Origin: Actinostola sp. cb2023
Lineage: Eukaryota; Cnidaria; Anthozoa; Actiniaria; Actinostolidae
DNA: 64,000 nucleotides
Reading direction: 5' to 3'
NCBI GenBank assembly: GCA_033675265.1
Contig: JAUJYZ010000411.1
Span: 247,733 to 311,732 of the forward strand
Below the pieces are notes generated by a model that saw only the letters and a list, made by a program, of their open reading frames with translations, was not told where the DNA came from and ran no database searches. This document shows positions 31,048 to 41,336 of the stretch, piece by piece (within the stretch, counting starts at the first letter, position 1; the number at the start of each line of letters is the position of its first letter). Made by a program: the position numbers and the translations under genes.

Positions 31048-34000
31048 ATGGCAGGGACGTTTTTATGTCCGAATACTTGTGGTTTTGCTAGAGTAGTGGC
31101 TCTAGAGGTTGCAAGAGGGACGGTGCTGCAGAGAGATAAAGACGAGAGTAGCAACAAACATCAAGCTCGTTTGAAACTCGAACAGTACAAGCAATTCAAA
31201 GGCCACTTTTCTGGGGATGCTACAGTGGATAAGTTTTCAATCGAGTACTTAAAATTCCATAAGAGGCTCCCAGGATTGAAACAAGCATTCAACAAGTGGA
31301 ATTCTAGAAAATCTACTGAAAAGTCCAAATACATGGATATATTTTCCCTGCAGAACTGGAAGAAACTTACTGAAGCACGAAAGAAAGAACACAGCTTGGC
31401 AAACTGCAAAGGTTGTGCTGTGAGGTATGCAGAAATCCAGGCTTACTTTCCTGTAAAATCTGCCATACTTAAGGGGAAAGCAAAACAAAATCCTGTGTTC
31501 GCTGCCGAAAGTGAAGCCCAAAAGTTGAAGACCAAATCACCCCCAGTCAAACCACTTTTAAAAGACATAACAAACACTGCAAAGGCAATTTACAATAAGG
31601 TGGATTCTGTGTTCCAGCAAAGCTTTAGTACAAGCTTTGCTGAAGCTTTGTCAAAAGTGACAGAACTAAATTTACAACACAATACAATAAATGAGAGACG
31701 TAAAAGAAGAAGGAAGCTATATCAAAACTCAAAGGAAAATATCGAGAAGCAAATGGAAGAGACTGCAATGTTAAGGTGAGTGCAATACATGAAGGTAGAG
31801 TGCAGACAATCTATATTTGTAGAGGTAATCATACGGTTTCGGTTACGGTTTGGAAATAATATGCACGAATGTGTTTTTCAAAGAGTATCAAAATTGCACG
31901 AGCGCGTAGGGCGAGTGCAATTTGAGCTCTTTGAAAAACACACGAATTAATAATATTCATGAAAAAAAAGTAATTTGCACTGCAGTGCATATTAAAGGTA
32001 ATTTGCACTGCAGTGCAAATTACTTTTCAACTGCACTACTGCAAGCCAATCAGAATCGAGTATTTTTTTCATGTATATTATTAAGCGTGAAACAGTACTT
32101 AAACTATAGCAGTGCAGTAAAAGCACTAAACAATAGAAAATAGAAATAACACAATTCAGTGAGCTATTTAGTTGTAGTGCTATTTCACGATTAACTAGCT
32201 ACATAAAAATGTACGTCTTCACTCATAATACAAAATAATACAATCAAAAATACAATCAATAATAATATTATAATAAATTATAATGATCAATAATTATTAT
32301 AACAATCACAAATCAAACAAATGTTGTCAGTAAATTAATTAATTTATTATGCTGAATTCACATTACGTTCACATACACTGTACCATACATAATTTTGGTA
32401 TCATCATATTTTATTATCAGATGTTATGGCGGTGGGCAATCACTAAGTGCATGGCAACGTAGTCGACTGGCAAAATCCTTTGAAACAAAGGGATCTGCAA
32501 AACGGAGAAGAGAGGAAGTAATTAGTAATGAATTGGAGCCCAATAGAAAAGTTGTAAAGAAAGATCATACTGGGAGCATTGACAACATTGAATGGGACAA
32601 AAAGGCATTAAAGTTAGAAGTTGAAGGCTTTGAAGACAACCATATCATCAACTGGAAGAGGTTGGCTGTGAAATACAATGTCTGCAACAAGGCAGGGCAG
32701 CTTGCTTGCAATGGAGGCCAGATTGTTAAAGAGTGGCTAGTTTCACATGGTGTTAATGTAACTCGCTTTGAAACAAAACGAAAACAGTCCACCAATGTAA
32801 GTCCCATCATCAGACGAAAGAAAAGAAAAGGTCGAGGAGGAGAAATAAGTGTTCCTACTGAGGTGTCTCCCCAAAAACTCAAAGAGCAGTTGAAAGAAAA
32901 GATCAAATCTGGGGAGTACACAGTTGGTGAAATGATTGTACCCCAAAAGGTAATATAAAATGCTGACAATAATATTAGAGTGCTTGTGATAAACCCGTGA
33001 AACAAAGTGTACTAATTAGAGTGCAATAGTCAGATAAACACAATAGAAAACAAAAGAATTAGAGTGAAGTAGTGCTAAATATAATGCTAAAGTGTATTTC
33101 ACGGGTTTATGAAAACCACTCTATTAATACATCTGACTAAATTGCATGCACGCTAAACATAATGTGCAGTTCCATAAAATATCTGCAGTCTGTTATGGTT
33201 CAAATTTCCTCACTGAACTCAACGAGTGCTGATAACACCACGTACACTGTACATGCACAGTACATGTAACATGTATTAATGATTTACATTTTTTTCTTCC
33301 CAGTATGAGAAACTTATTCTAACCAAGGATCTCAAGATAGAGAAAATTGAATTTGAAACTGAAGGCAGAAAGACACCTCTTATGGATATAAGAAAAAACA
33401 TGCTAAAAAAGCACAAAGAGTATATGAGAGATCAAAGTGACAGCTACTACAATGAAATGAATGAATATGATATCAAAGAAAAGCTAAAAGAGTTAAACGA
33501 ATTACCTGAAAACAAGAACAATCAACCCCTTGATTTAGAGCAAATACGAAAAAAACTCCAAACCCTGGAAAGAACAAGAAATCTACTTGTCTGGCTTGAC
33601 AATTCAACCGTTGCCAACCATGGGTATCTTGTTTGCTTAGTCACCTGTCTTTATGATCCTGCAGTATTCTATACAGATGCAGAGTACAGAATTAAGACAG
33701 GGAAAACAGTTAATATCCAGAACATAATTGAACAGCCTGAGCTCCATTTCATTGCACGATGTGGCAGTTCAGACAGTGAGCTTCTGCTCTACTCAGAAAC
33801 AAGGTTAGCTTGTGTTCAAGAACTTAAACATGACTGTGCTCAATACACTGACAAACTTAGATTTTGCCATGGAGACAGCCCACTAAGATCATTTGAGGCA
33901 GGCCAACAGAAGGGTGGCAACTACTTCTGTGCCACTTGTGATGTACATTATGACATGACATATGAAATAGACCATGTCCTCAATAAGAAACCGATTACAC

Positions 34001-35988
34001 TACAGACTAGACAAGATTGTATCTTACAAGGTGCAGTTGCAAGGAGACACTCAATCCAGTTGAAAGCCAAGCCATTGAAAGCTTTAACAAAGCAGCAACT
34101 GGAGGAGGAATTAGCTTCCCGACGAATATATGAGGGCAAAACTAAGCAAGAGCTACAGGATCTGCTTACCAGAGAAATGCATGGCATGCAACGTGTACCA
34201 GCCCTTATAATGAATAATCCAAAGGCAAATCTTAAAGACATTGGCCTTGGTGATTATGAAATATTGCCAGCAGAACCATTGCATGACATTGGTCACCACA
34301 TAGAGAACTTCCTGATTGAGTACCCAAGGCACCTGTCAACTGCAGAGAGTACACTGCTCGACGAGACAGTAGAGCTGTGTATTGGTGGCAAAGACAGCAA
34401 GAGATGTGTCGATTACCGTACAACACTAGTAAAAACAGCAGGAGTTGCTCACCAATCAGGCATAATGTCAAAGGAAGCACTTTTGGCAATCGATTCGTTA
34501 GTAGAAATACAACGCATCCTGTACTCAGATGAACATAATCGATCACCTGCACTCATACTACGCTACTACAACCAGTGCTGGCTACATTCCATGACTCTGA
34601 GAAACTGCATTGTCAAGCAACCAAAAAAGCTAACCCTCAGGAAAATGTTTGGAGTATATTTCCACAATCTGTCATCACATGCTGGTCTTATGCTACGAAT
34701 CATATCTGGTCAAGCAGCAAATGCAGAGGGACAAGAACGCATATTCAATCACATCAAGAGAATAACCAAACACACAAGCAACTACCACCCTGGACAGATA
34801 ATTCCAAACTTGTTTATTCGTTTACAAGCTGAAAAGGAGATGGGATTACAAGGAGACGATGCTGGCCGTCAACAAGCCCACATCAGCAAGCTTGCTCAGT
34901 GTTTACCAGAACGCTCAAACACATGTATTCCAATATCAATGATCAAGAAGAACAGCAGAGAATGGCAAGCACACCTCCAGCAAATTAGTGACTACCTTGT
35001 TGAGGGTGAGGGTGTCTGGTGGATGAAGGAAGATGAGATGGTAGAATTCTATGATGTAACCAAGCATCCAACTCAACAACAATTTGGCCCACAGCTTCAC
35101 CATTTCAGATCGAGCAATTTACAACACGAGGCTACCCATCTTGACCAGTGCTGGGCACAATGCATTGATGAGAATGTTATCATCCCAACTCATCTGATAC
35201 GAGTAGACCAAGATAATGGAAGTACACATAAAATATTCACTGACTACCTAGGAGATGAGTTACCTGCAGCAACTCCAGAACCTGAACATGTACATGTAGA
35301 TACACCAGTAGACACTGTGTCACTTGAACTTCACGAAGTTTCAGAAGCCCAAAGCAGTACTGACACCCAGAGCACAGAAATACACACAACAGACAATCTA
35401 CTAGAGAACCAGGATGAGGAAGAGGAGGAAGAGGAAGAGACAATTTTAAGTATCTTGCCAGCAGAGGACGAATTAATAAATGTCTGCGAGCCTATTGAGT
35501 GTACAAGTACATGTACAGATGTTCAGGACGTGACTGAAGCAATTAGTTCAATTCAGCCAACCGTTAATTCAGCAGCTGGACAATCACTGACAGATACTAA
35601 TACTGATACTTCTAATTATGAAATACAGACTCACCTGGGAAAGGCATTGCAAGTTGTGATAGGCAATACTAAAGAAGTGAAAGAACTTGACCAAAAGCAT
35701 CATCAGCTGAAATTGTTGCAAAAACAAAATAGTAAGAACAAAAATTACAAACACTTGGAGGACAAATATAAAGATGACATTGCCCACATTCAAGTTAGGG
35801 TATTAGCAGAGAGTAGAACCCTCCAATCAGATCTAATAACATGGGAGCAAGGATATATACTAAAGAATGACCTCAAAGCACCATCATCTGCTCAAATAAA
35901 TTCTGACAAAGATGCTTCAATTCTACTTAAGAAACTGAAGTACGCTAAAGCTCTTCTGAAAGAATGGAACATTAACTTCCATAATTAA
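31048..35988 (+). CDS. Intact three-exon gene of an unnamed mobile family, probable transposase (1313 aa)
   Basis: Exons 31048-31775, 32421-32949 and 33304-35988 join in frame through GT-AG introns of 645 and 354 bp with no stop. Exon 1 is Lys/Arg-rich with a Cys pair. Exon 2 has YGGGQSLSAWQRSRLAKSFE and a possible HTH near NWKRLAVKYNV. Exon 3 holds a CxxC with following His/Asp (residues 627-643), a SAP-like segment LTKQQLEEELASRR...GKTKQELQDLL (about 678-709), PLHDIGHHIE (D747), and NAEGQERIFNHIKR (E894/E897). A Glu-rich run and a coiled coil near the C-terminus follow. I recognise the family from many copies in cnidarians, without a name. The D...E layout and position inside TIRs suggest an RNase H-like transposase; that is inference. 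Start choice: first in-frame ATG. Confidence 0.75.
31865..31947. repeat. Foldback repeat in intron 1 with the GCACGA/GAGTGC core
   Basis: Arms GTGTTTTTCAAAGAG and CTCTTTGAAAAACAC surround AAAATTGCACGAGC, GCGTAGG, GCGAGTGCAATTT. The core is nearly identical to the one at 15205 (inverted) and close to that at 9060. It lies wholly inside intron 1 and leaves the splice sites intact. Confidence 0.8.
32977..33122. mobile_element. MITE in intron 2 (AGAGTG...CCCGTGAAA type)
   Basis: AGAGTGCTTGTGATAAACCC at the left is matched by GGGTTTATGAAAACCACTCT at the right. It is related in design to the AGTGATTGCAATAAAC family but has its own interior (TAGAGTGCAATAGTC). It is contained within intron 2. Confidence 0.7.
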
Positions 35989-36436
35989 CTGTAGTGTAAA
36001 TATGACAGAATACTGTAAATGCTCAAATAAGTTTATAATATAATTGACCCATAGGTTTTAAGTATTTTATTATTATTTATTTTATTCTCATATTAGAGTG
36101 CATTTAGAAAAGCGTGGAAACTGAATAACTAATAACATGTAACCACATGTAAATAGCACGTCTAATGATACAAGAGAAAAAAAGAGAAAAAACATAATTT
36201 AGCACTAATACAATGTAGTTAGTGACTAATAGTCAAAACAAAACAAAAGAAAACAATGGAATTAGTGTCTAGTAATACAATGTATCTACTTGGCTAATAC
36301 ATGTATCTGTTTCACGGGTTACATGTAAGTGCCATCACTCTGCCATCACTCATGTTTAGATATATAGCTTAGATAGTTTAGACAGCATTTAAACAGGGAA
36401 GAGCCATTTTTCAACATGGATCTGTTTAATAAAACC

Positions 36437-36513
<77 letters not shown>

Positions 36514-37576
36514 AGTTAGTACTTAATTTCACACTTTTTTAAATTGCACTCTACATGTATTTAGTTAATTGTAAATATATACATTGTATATAGGTTATTA
36601 ATCTTAGCTGTACATAAAATAATGTTGTTAACCGCCACAGACAATTAGTGGAGATTGGCGCTATACAAATGTCATAAATGTATTATACCCTGATTATCTG
36701 TAAATTATACAACAGTTACTGTAAAATAATGATTGTAGAAACAGTGAGGAGACAAATACATATTGTTTAAAAAAATTGCAAATAATGTAAATGAATGCTA
36801 TATTTAATAGTGGTTAAAAATTATTTATTTACTTTAAACAGTAAATGAAAGTTTTTCAGTGCATCACAATATAACGCTTAATGTAAATAATTAGGTGATA
36901 AATACAAATCACCTACAGACTAACCTTATTATATAGCATTGGAAGTTATTCATCATACACTACAGTACATGTATACTGATTGTTCATACACTGTACTAAA
37001 CAAGCACCATGCAAAATCTGCAGCTGAAATATACAATAGCGAGTGTATTTTTACGTGTAATAATAGCTTACATGTAAGAACTTATAAAGATTAATTAATA
37101 TGAAGCCTCAAAGTTCAAAGCAGTGCATACGTGTATAGTAAAGTGAAAAGATAACTTGAACGAGACAAATCATAAAATATAGAGCTCCAACAAATAGAGA
37201 CAAAAATCTGAAAGATAGATTCATCATTTCATACGACAAAAGTAGAAAATAGACAGCTTCACTGGTTTACATTTGCAAATTATTTATGCAAGTACGAATA
37301 CATACCTTTCAAAATAATCCACACCAGAACGGCAGAAGTCTCCAGAACTCTCAAGGCAGAAGAAATTTATATAATACCTTCCATTTTGCGATTAAAACGA
37401 TCGAAATAAAGCAGTATTTCACGAAAACATAATCTCCCCGTGATCCCAACGAGACGCCATATTTAATTTCAATACTAGCGTTCGTTGCTAAGACAACCTA
37501 GGTCCCAGGACCCCGAGAGAAAAATCATCGCTGGGGGCCAAAATTGAAACTGAAGCCGTGCCTTAGATGCGCTGAG
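35989..37576. other. 3' region of the 7.6-kb element
   Basis: AT-rich and non-coding. It includes a TTA microsatellite (36438-36511), a partial MITE near 36285-36350 (GTTTCACGGGTTACATG...CATCACTC), and GGAGATTGGCGCTATACAAA near 36650, a motif common at LINE/SINE 3' ends. It closes with the right TIR. Confidence 0.5.
36438..36511. repeat. (TTA)n microsatellite
   Basis: About 24 uninterrupted TTA repeats inside the 7.6-kb element, downstream of its gene. Confidence 0.95.
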
Positions 37577-37700
37577 GTCTCTAAGTTTCAGCAATCAGTC
37601 GGATTGTTGTTAGACAAAGGACGCGGTAAATATCGCAATATCATGATAATTGGACCATGCGACACCGGCAAAACGTTTATATTGAACCCGTTTTGGGTTG
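37577..37700 (+). pseudogene. HUH/SF3 Rep-like gene, helicase Walker A part
   Basis: The frame continues from 29962 after the 7.6-kb insertion and includes KYRNIMIIGPCDTGKTFILN, a P-loop with the GxxxxGKT pattern of SF3 helicases, preceded by the usual KG(R/H)GKYRN. Homology ends after ILNPF at about 37695. The rest of the helicase domain, present in the second copy near 55155-55540, is missing, and a long G-rich tract follows. Confidence 0.7.
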
Positions 37701-37721
37701 TTAAGAAAATATCCTATAGGG

Positions 37722-37842
37722 AGTGGGGAGGAAGGGGGTAGGGGGTTGAAGGGTGGTGGAGAAGGGGGAAAGGGTGGGCGGGGGGGGGGGGGGGGGGAAG
37801 GGGAGGAGGGGGGGAGAAGGGGGGGGGGGGGAGAATTATAGA
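37722..37842. repeat. G-rich tract with homopolymer runs
   Basis: Over 120 bp of almost pure purine on the plus strand includes an 18-G run (37780-37797) and several GGGG-spaced blocks, giving many possible G-quadruplexes. It directly follows the truncated helicase fragment. Confidence 0.9.
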
Positions 37843-38012
37843 ATGATGCATTTAATAATAAATATTACCTTATAAGTTTCTGAAAAGAAATGCAATTGCA
37901 TGATATGACAAAATGAAGTTGCTTGATATGACGAATTGCTTAACCTTGTATGTCTTTCGAAAAACTGATGTTATTATTAATGCATTAATCTGGAATTTGT
38001 AACCAGTCCCAG

Positions 38013-38039
38013 CCCCCCCCCCCCCCCCCCCCCCCCCCC
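38013..38039. repeat. 27-bp poly(C) run
   Basis: Uninterrupted cytosines, about 215 bp after the G-rich tract. The two could pair as an inverted repeat or form separate G4 and i-motif structures. Confidence 0.95.
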
Positions 38040-39790
38040 TCCCTTGATCAAGATGTGAAATTCAAGACACTACTTGTTCGCTTGTTGACTCCGTGTCATT
38101 CCAAAAAGATGTTTGTAAATTGTTCCAGCAGTAATATTTACTCTTCAATAGATCAACAATTATTATGGTAACTTTGATACGTATGTATATATTTTTATAA
38201 AATAACTATGATATAACGCACGCTCTGATTGGCTGAAAACCCATGTTCTATGAGAGCACACAGAAACATGGTTTCGATGACCTTGAACAACCTTGAAGCG
38301 ATGCAGTGGATTTGATCGACCACAAATATATTTTTTCTGTTGTCAAACACGTTTTATTTACTAAACAAAAGCCATAGAATTACAGTTTTTCTTGTTTAGT
38401 TAAGTTCAAGTTCTATCTAGATGTGATTTTGATGATTTTTAAAACCGAAGATTTGCAAGATTTGAGCTTCAATTTCACCTTATTTTTGTTCACAAAAACG
38501 AAGAAAACTAAATATAACGGCTCAGTTTTCTCAATCACATACTAACCATTTTGTAAGTTCTATAGCTACACATATTTTCTCAAGTGTACGACTGAAAATA
38601 TCAAGAAAAGATAGCCGTATTTATACTCACAAAAGAGTGAAAACAGAGCGATTCTTGTAGCTACACGGCCGGTTCGCCAGAACATTCATATCTCTAGTAA
38701 AATATGTCAAGAGAAAAAAATATCTTCAAATGTCTCAAAAACGTTCATCGTTTATACATTCTTGTCGAGAAAAGCGACGAAAAGATTCAAAAATACGACA
38801 AATACTGTGGATATTGGCTACCTGACTTCGTGCTCCATTCATCAAGTTGTCAAATATTTCAGGAAGTTTGACGACTCTTCGTCATTGATCGTGATTCGGC
38901 TCAGCTTTTCTCGCTTTTCTTCGTGTTTCGTGTTCACAGGATACAAAAACGAAGTGTAACAAGCATTCTTCTGTAATTTTCTGACAGAAAATAGCATTTT
39001 TCAACACGTTTTTCCTGTCAAAACACTAAACAGCACTGATAAAAGTTGTCGAGTCGCTTTGCCATTTTGATTTCTTTCCTGAGATTTGATTGGATGATGG
39101 GCGATTTCTGACGTTTTTCAGGAGAATTGCAAATTTGATCAGTACAATCTCGCGTAAATAAAGGATTTTTACGAAAGAAATCCTTGCAGTTATTTTATAA
39201 AAGCATTAGAAAACGTTTTTCCATGTTCTGTGCTCTGATAGAAACCAGAGGCTCGTGATTATAAAGCTTTTCTCGTGTTCTCCCAACATCCCGCGTGTTT
39301 CTATCAGAGCACAGAACATGGAAAAGCGTTTTCTAATGCTTAAATTGCCGGAACGTCTCAGCCGCCGTTTAAATGGCTTTATTGAACTACATTGTCGTGA
39401 TGCTTGATGACAAGTAAAGATGACGTCAACGGTTTACGGTTTACAATGCAAACTGTAAAATACATTATAGTCTATATATTATTACTCTCCGAGTGTAAAC
39501 CGTTCATATTATAGTTATACTTGAAATATTGGCGTTTATTGTGCCCTTCAATGTATTTGACTTGATAGATAATTGCTTACAACGACACTGGTATACATGA
39601 TCTCCATTATGCATGGAAGGTTATCGTCTCACATATCCAAGGTACACAATAAGCGTAGACGGCCTTTGTTAACAGCTTTATACATCTATTCATAGTTGAT
39701 GAGTCAATTATACCGTTCATTTAAATAAAGTATTTACAAATCAAAAGTAAAGAGTTACTTTATTACAAACCCGTTTAATTGAGATCAATT
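38040..39790. other. Non-coding interval with a 45-bp-arm foldback
   Basis: At 39201-39245 AAGCATTAGAAAACG...TATCAGAGCAC-type sequence is repeated inverted at 39297-39341 with arms about 45 bp long (CATGTTCTGTGCTCTGATAG). ACGCACGCTCTGATTGGCTG near 38217 and CATGTTCTATGAGAGCAC near 38242 look like another edge of the same repeat. No gene is recognised. Confidence 0.55.
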
Positions 39791-40864
39791 TCAATACTTT
39801 GTACGTTGACCCTTGTTCTTTATGATCAAATCAATGCGCTTAGTAACACTTGAAATGGTATTATCTATCTGTGCTTGATAATTACTTAACATTAGCGATC
39901 TTATACGATTTGCGAAATCGTCAACTGATTCATATGCTATTTTCAAATCTAATGCTTGTTGCCTCAAATCCTTTAAAAAAATATCTATAGGATTGAGATC
40001 TGGGCTACGAGGAGGTATTGCAAACATTTTTGCACAAATCGATTTCATAGCTGCCTTGGCTTGCGCACAGTTTTGACTAGGATCACCATCTTGTACAAAA
40101 ATCCGCGAACGACACTTCTTACAGAGACGAAAAGCCTTAACAAAATGTTTTAAAATAAACTTTGTAAAGTTTTCTCCGTTTAGTTTTTCATACCTTTCAC
40201 ATAAAACAACTCCTTCGTTGTATGAAATGCCTACAAAAAAATTAACAACTCGTCCACCGGAGCCAACGTGCGATCCTTTCGCTGTACAATACTCAGAAAG
40301 TCCTTCTGATCTTAATCTCCATATCAGACTATCCGGCGCTCTTGCTTGGTCAAACAGGTTATACTTGTGGTAAAAGCTAACACCATCAAAGAAATATCCA
40401 ACTTTTTTAGTCCAAAAGTCTGTTGGGTAGTTTCTTTTAAAATTCCTTGCAAATGCCAGCCTGCGTTGTAGATCTTTTCTGGTCAATATACCTTTTTTTC
40501 GGGCTTGTACATACCGGTATCCCAGTCTATTGAGATGCCTTTGCATTGTCCTCACTGATACTGCACTAGATGGAATATTCATCTCTACCAGTACTCGTTT
40601 AGCTGTAAAATTATCTTCCCGCTTTCGTAGCGTGTCAATACAACGCTTAATTCGTCACTCTTCGCGCGCATGGAATTTGCGTTTCTTTCCTGGTTTCTTC
40701 TTTATCTCGGTGTGCATGTGTTTTTTAGGCGATAAAAGATATCTATACACCGTTGAACGCGATACCCCACATTTGACAGCGATTTTTTTAAATGATAATG
40801 TGCTCTGAGTGTGAAGACATTGAACCAATGCCATGGTTTCCGGAGATATGACTTTTCGTGCCAT
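39791..40864 (-). pseudogene. Tc1/mariner-like transposase, copy A
   Basis: From 40864 downward the frame gives an N-terminal HTH (SFKKIAVKCGVSRSTVYRYL), a stop/shift near 40655, then a linker and the catalytic domain from 40582. It has YFFDGVSFYHKYN (first Asp), IFVQDGDPSQNCAQAKAA (second Asp) and AIPPRSPDLNPIDIFLKDLR. Thirty-four residues separate the second Asp from the final acidic position, which here is D where the related copy at 53609 has E (SPDLNPIEN). A deletion of about nine bases after LNPI seems to have removed the usual EN-F residues. The protein cut and pasted a TA-flanked element; this copy is dead. Its TIRs are not clear. Confidence 0.8.
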
Positions 40865-41061
40865 TGCTGGACGTGCGCACGCTAAGTTTATACATTTAGA
40901 ACACCAACAATCAACTTTTTTATTTAGAATTCATTCTTAAATCACCTTCTAATTAATGAACATATGTTCTCTCACATGGCATGTAATTTTGGACAACTAA
41001 GAGATGTATGACCCAAATATTTGCACGTCTCGTTGTTTTCGTTTGTAACATTCCGATAGAG
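40865..41061. other. Short spacer between mariner copy A and repeat A copy 2
   Basis: Nothing recognisable. The stretch is upstream of the transposase start. Confidence 0.4.
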
Positions 41062-41336
41062 ACAATCGGCGCCAATTTACTTTGAAACACTAACGCTTTG
41101 AAAATCATTGATAATGATATTTTGTGGCGCACGCAAAAGGCATCTTTACTCCCTCCCCCCAACATCAATGTTGATTAGTGGTGCGATTCGAACACGGCGA
41201 TCATTGCTACCCTCAACATTGATGAGGGGCGAAGGGGTTTGCACCATGACATGCAGTTAATGTGCAACTTCGTGCCATGTTTGGTAGAATCAGTCAGAAT
41301 TTAGATAGTTGTTTCATTGATATTGTCGGGGATTGT
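41062..41336. repeat. 275-bp repeat A, copy 2
   Basis: Direct-orientation copy of 28472-28746 at about 98% identity. Its right end is followed by TA (GATTG-TA), while its left end is preceded by GA; copy 1 shows the opposite, TA on the left only. Confidence 0.85.

Larger units (their letters stand above)
29963..37576. mobile_element. 7.6-kb DNA element carrying one intact three-exon gene
   Basis: The left end CTCAGCGCATGTAAGGCATG (29963) and the inverted right end (37576 inward CTCAGCGCATCTAAGGCACG) form ~21-bp TIRs with two mismatches, after which the arms diverge. GT lies outside both ends (29961-29962, 37577-37578), and removing the element with one GT restores the Rep-like reading frame, so the borders are well supported. 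The duplication is 2 bp at most, which is unusual. The only long gene inside is at 31048-35988. The rest is AT-rich with small MITEs in both introns and a TTA microsatellite after the gene. Confidence 0.85.

Noticed and set aside
33948..35443. Minus-strand ORFs of 68-106 aa opposite the 1313-aa gene
   Set aside because: They lie wholly within exon 3 on the other strand and have Cys/Ser/Leu-rich shadow composition.
38190..39200. 1-kb element bounded by TATAAAATAACT and AGTTATTTTATA
   Set aside because: The match is only 12 bp of AT-rich sequence, without a duplication or further arm similarity.
28472..41336. 275-bp direct repeats as LTRs of one large retroelement
   Set aside because: The repeats lack TG...CA ends, no primer-binding site follows copy 1, and there is no pol between them. 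Ends CAATC...GATTG and the TA context fit a mariner-type MITE better.
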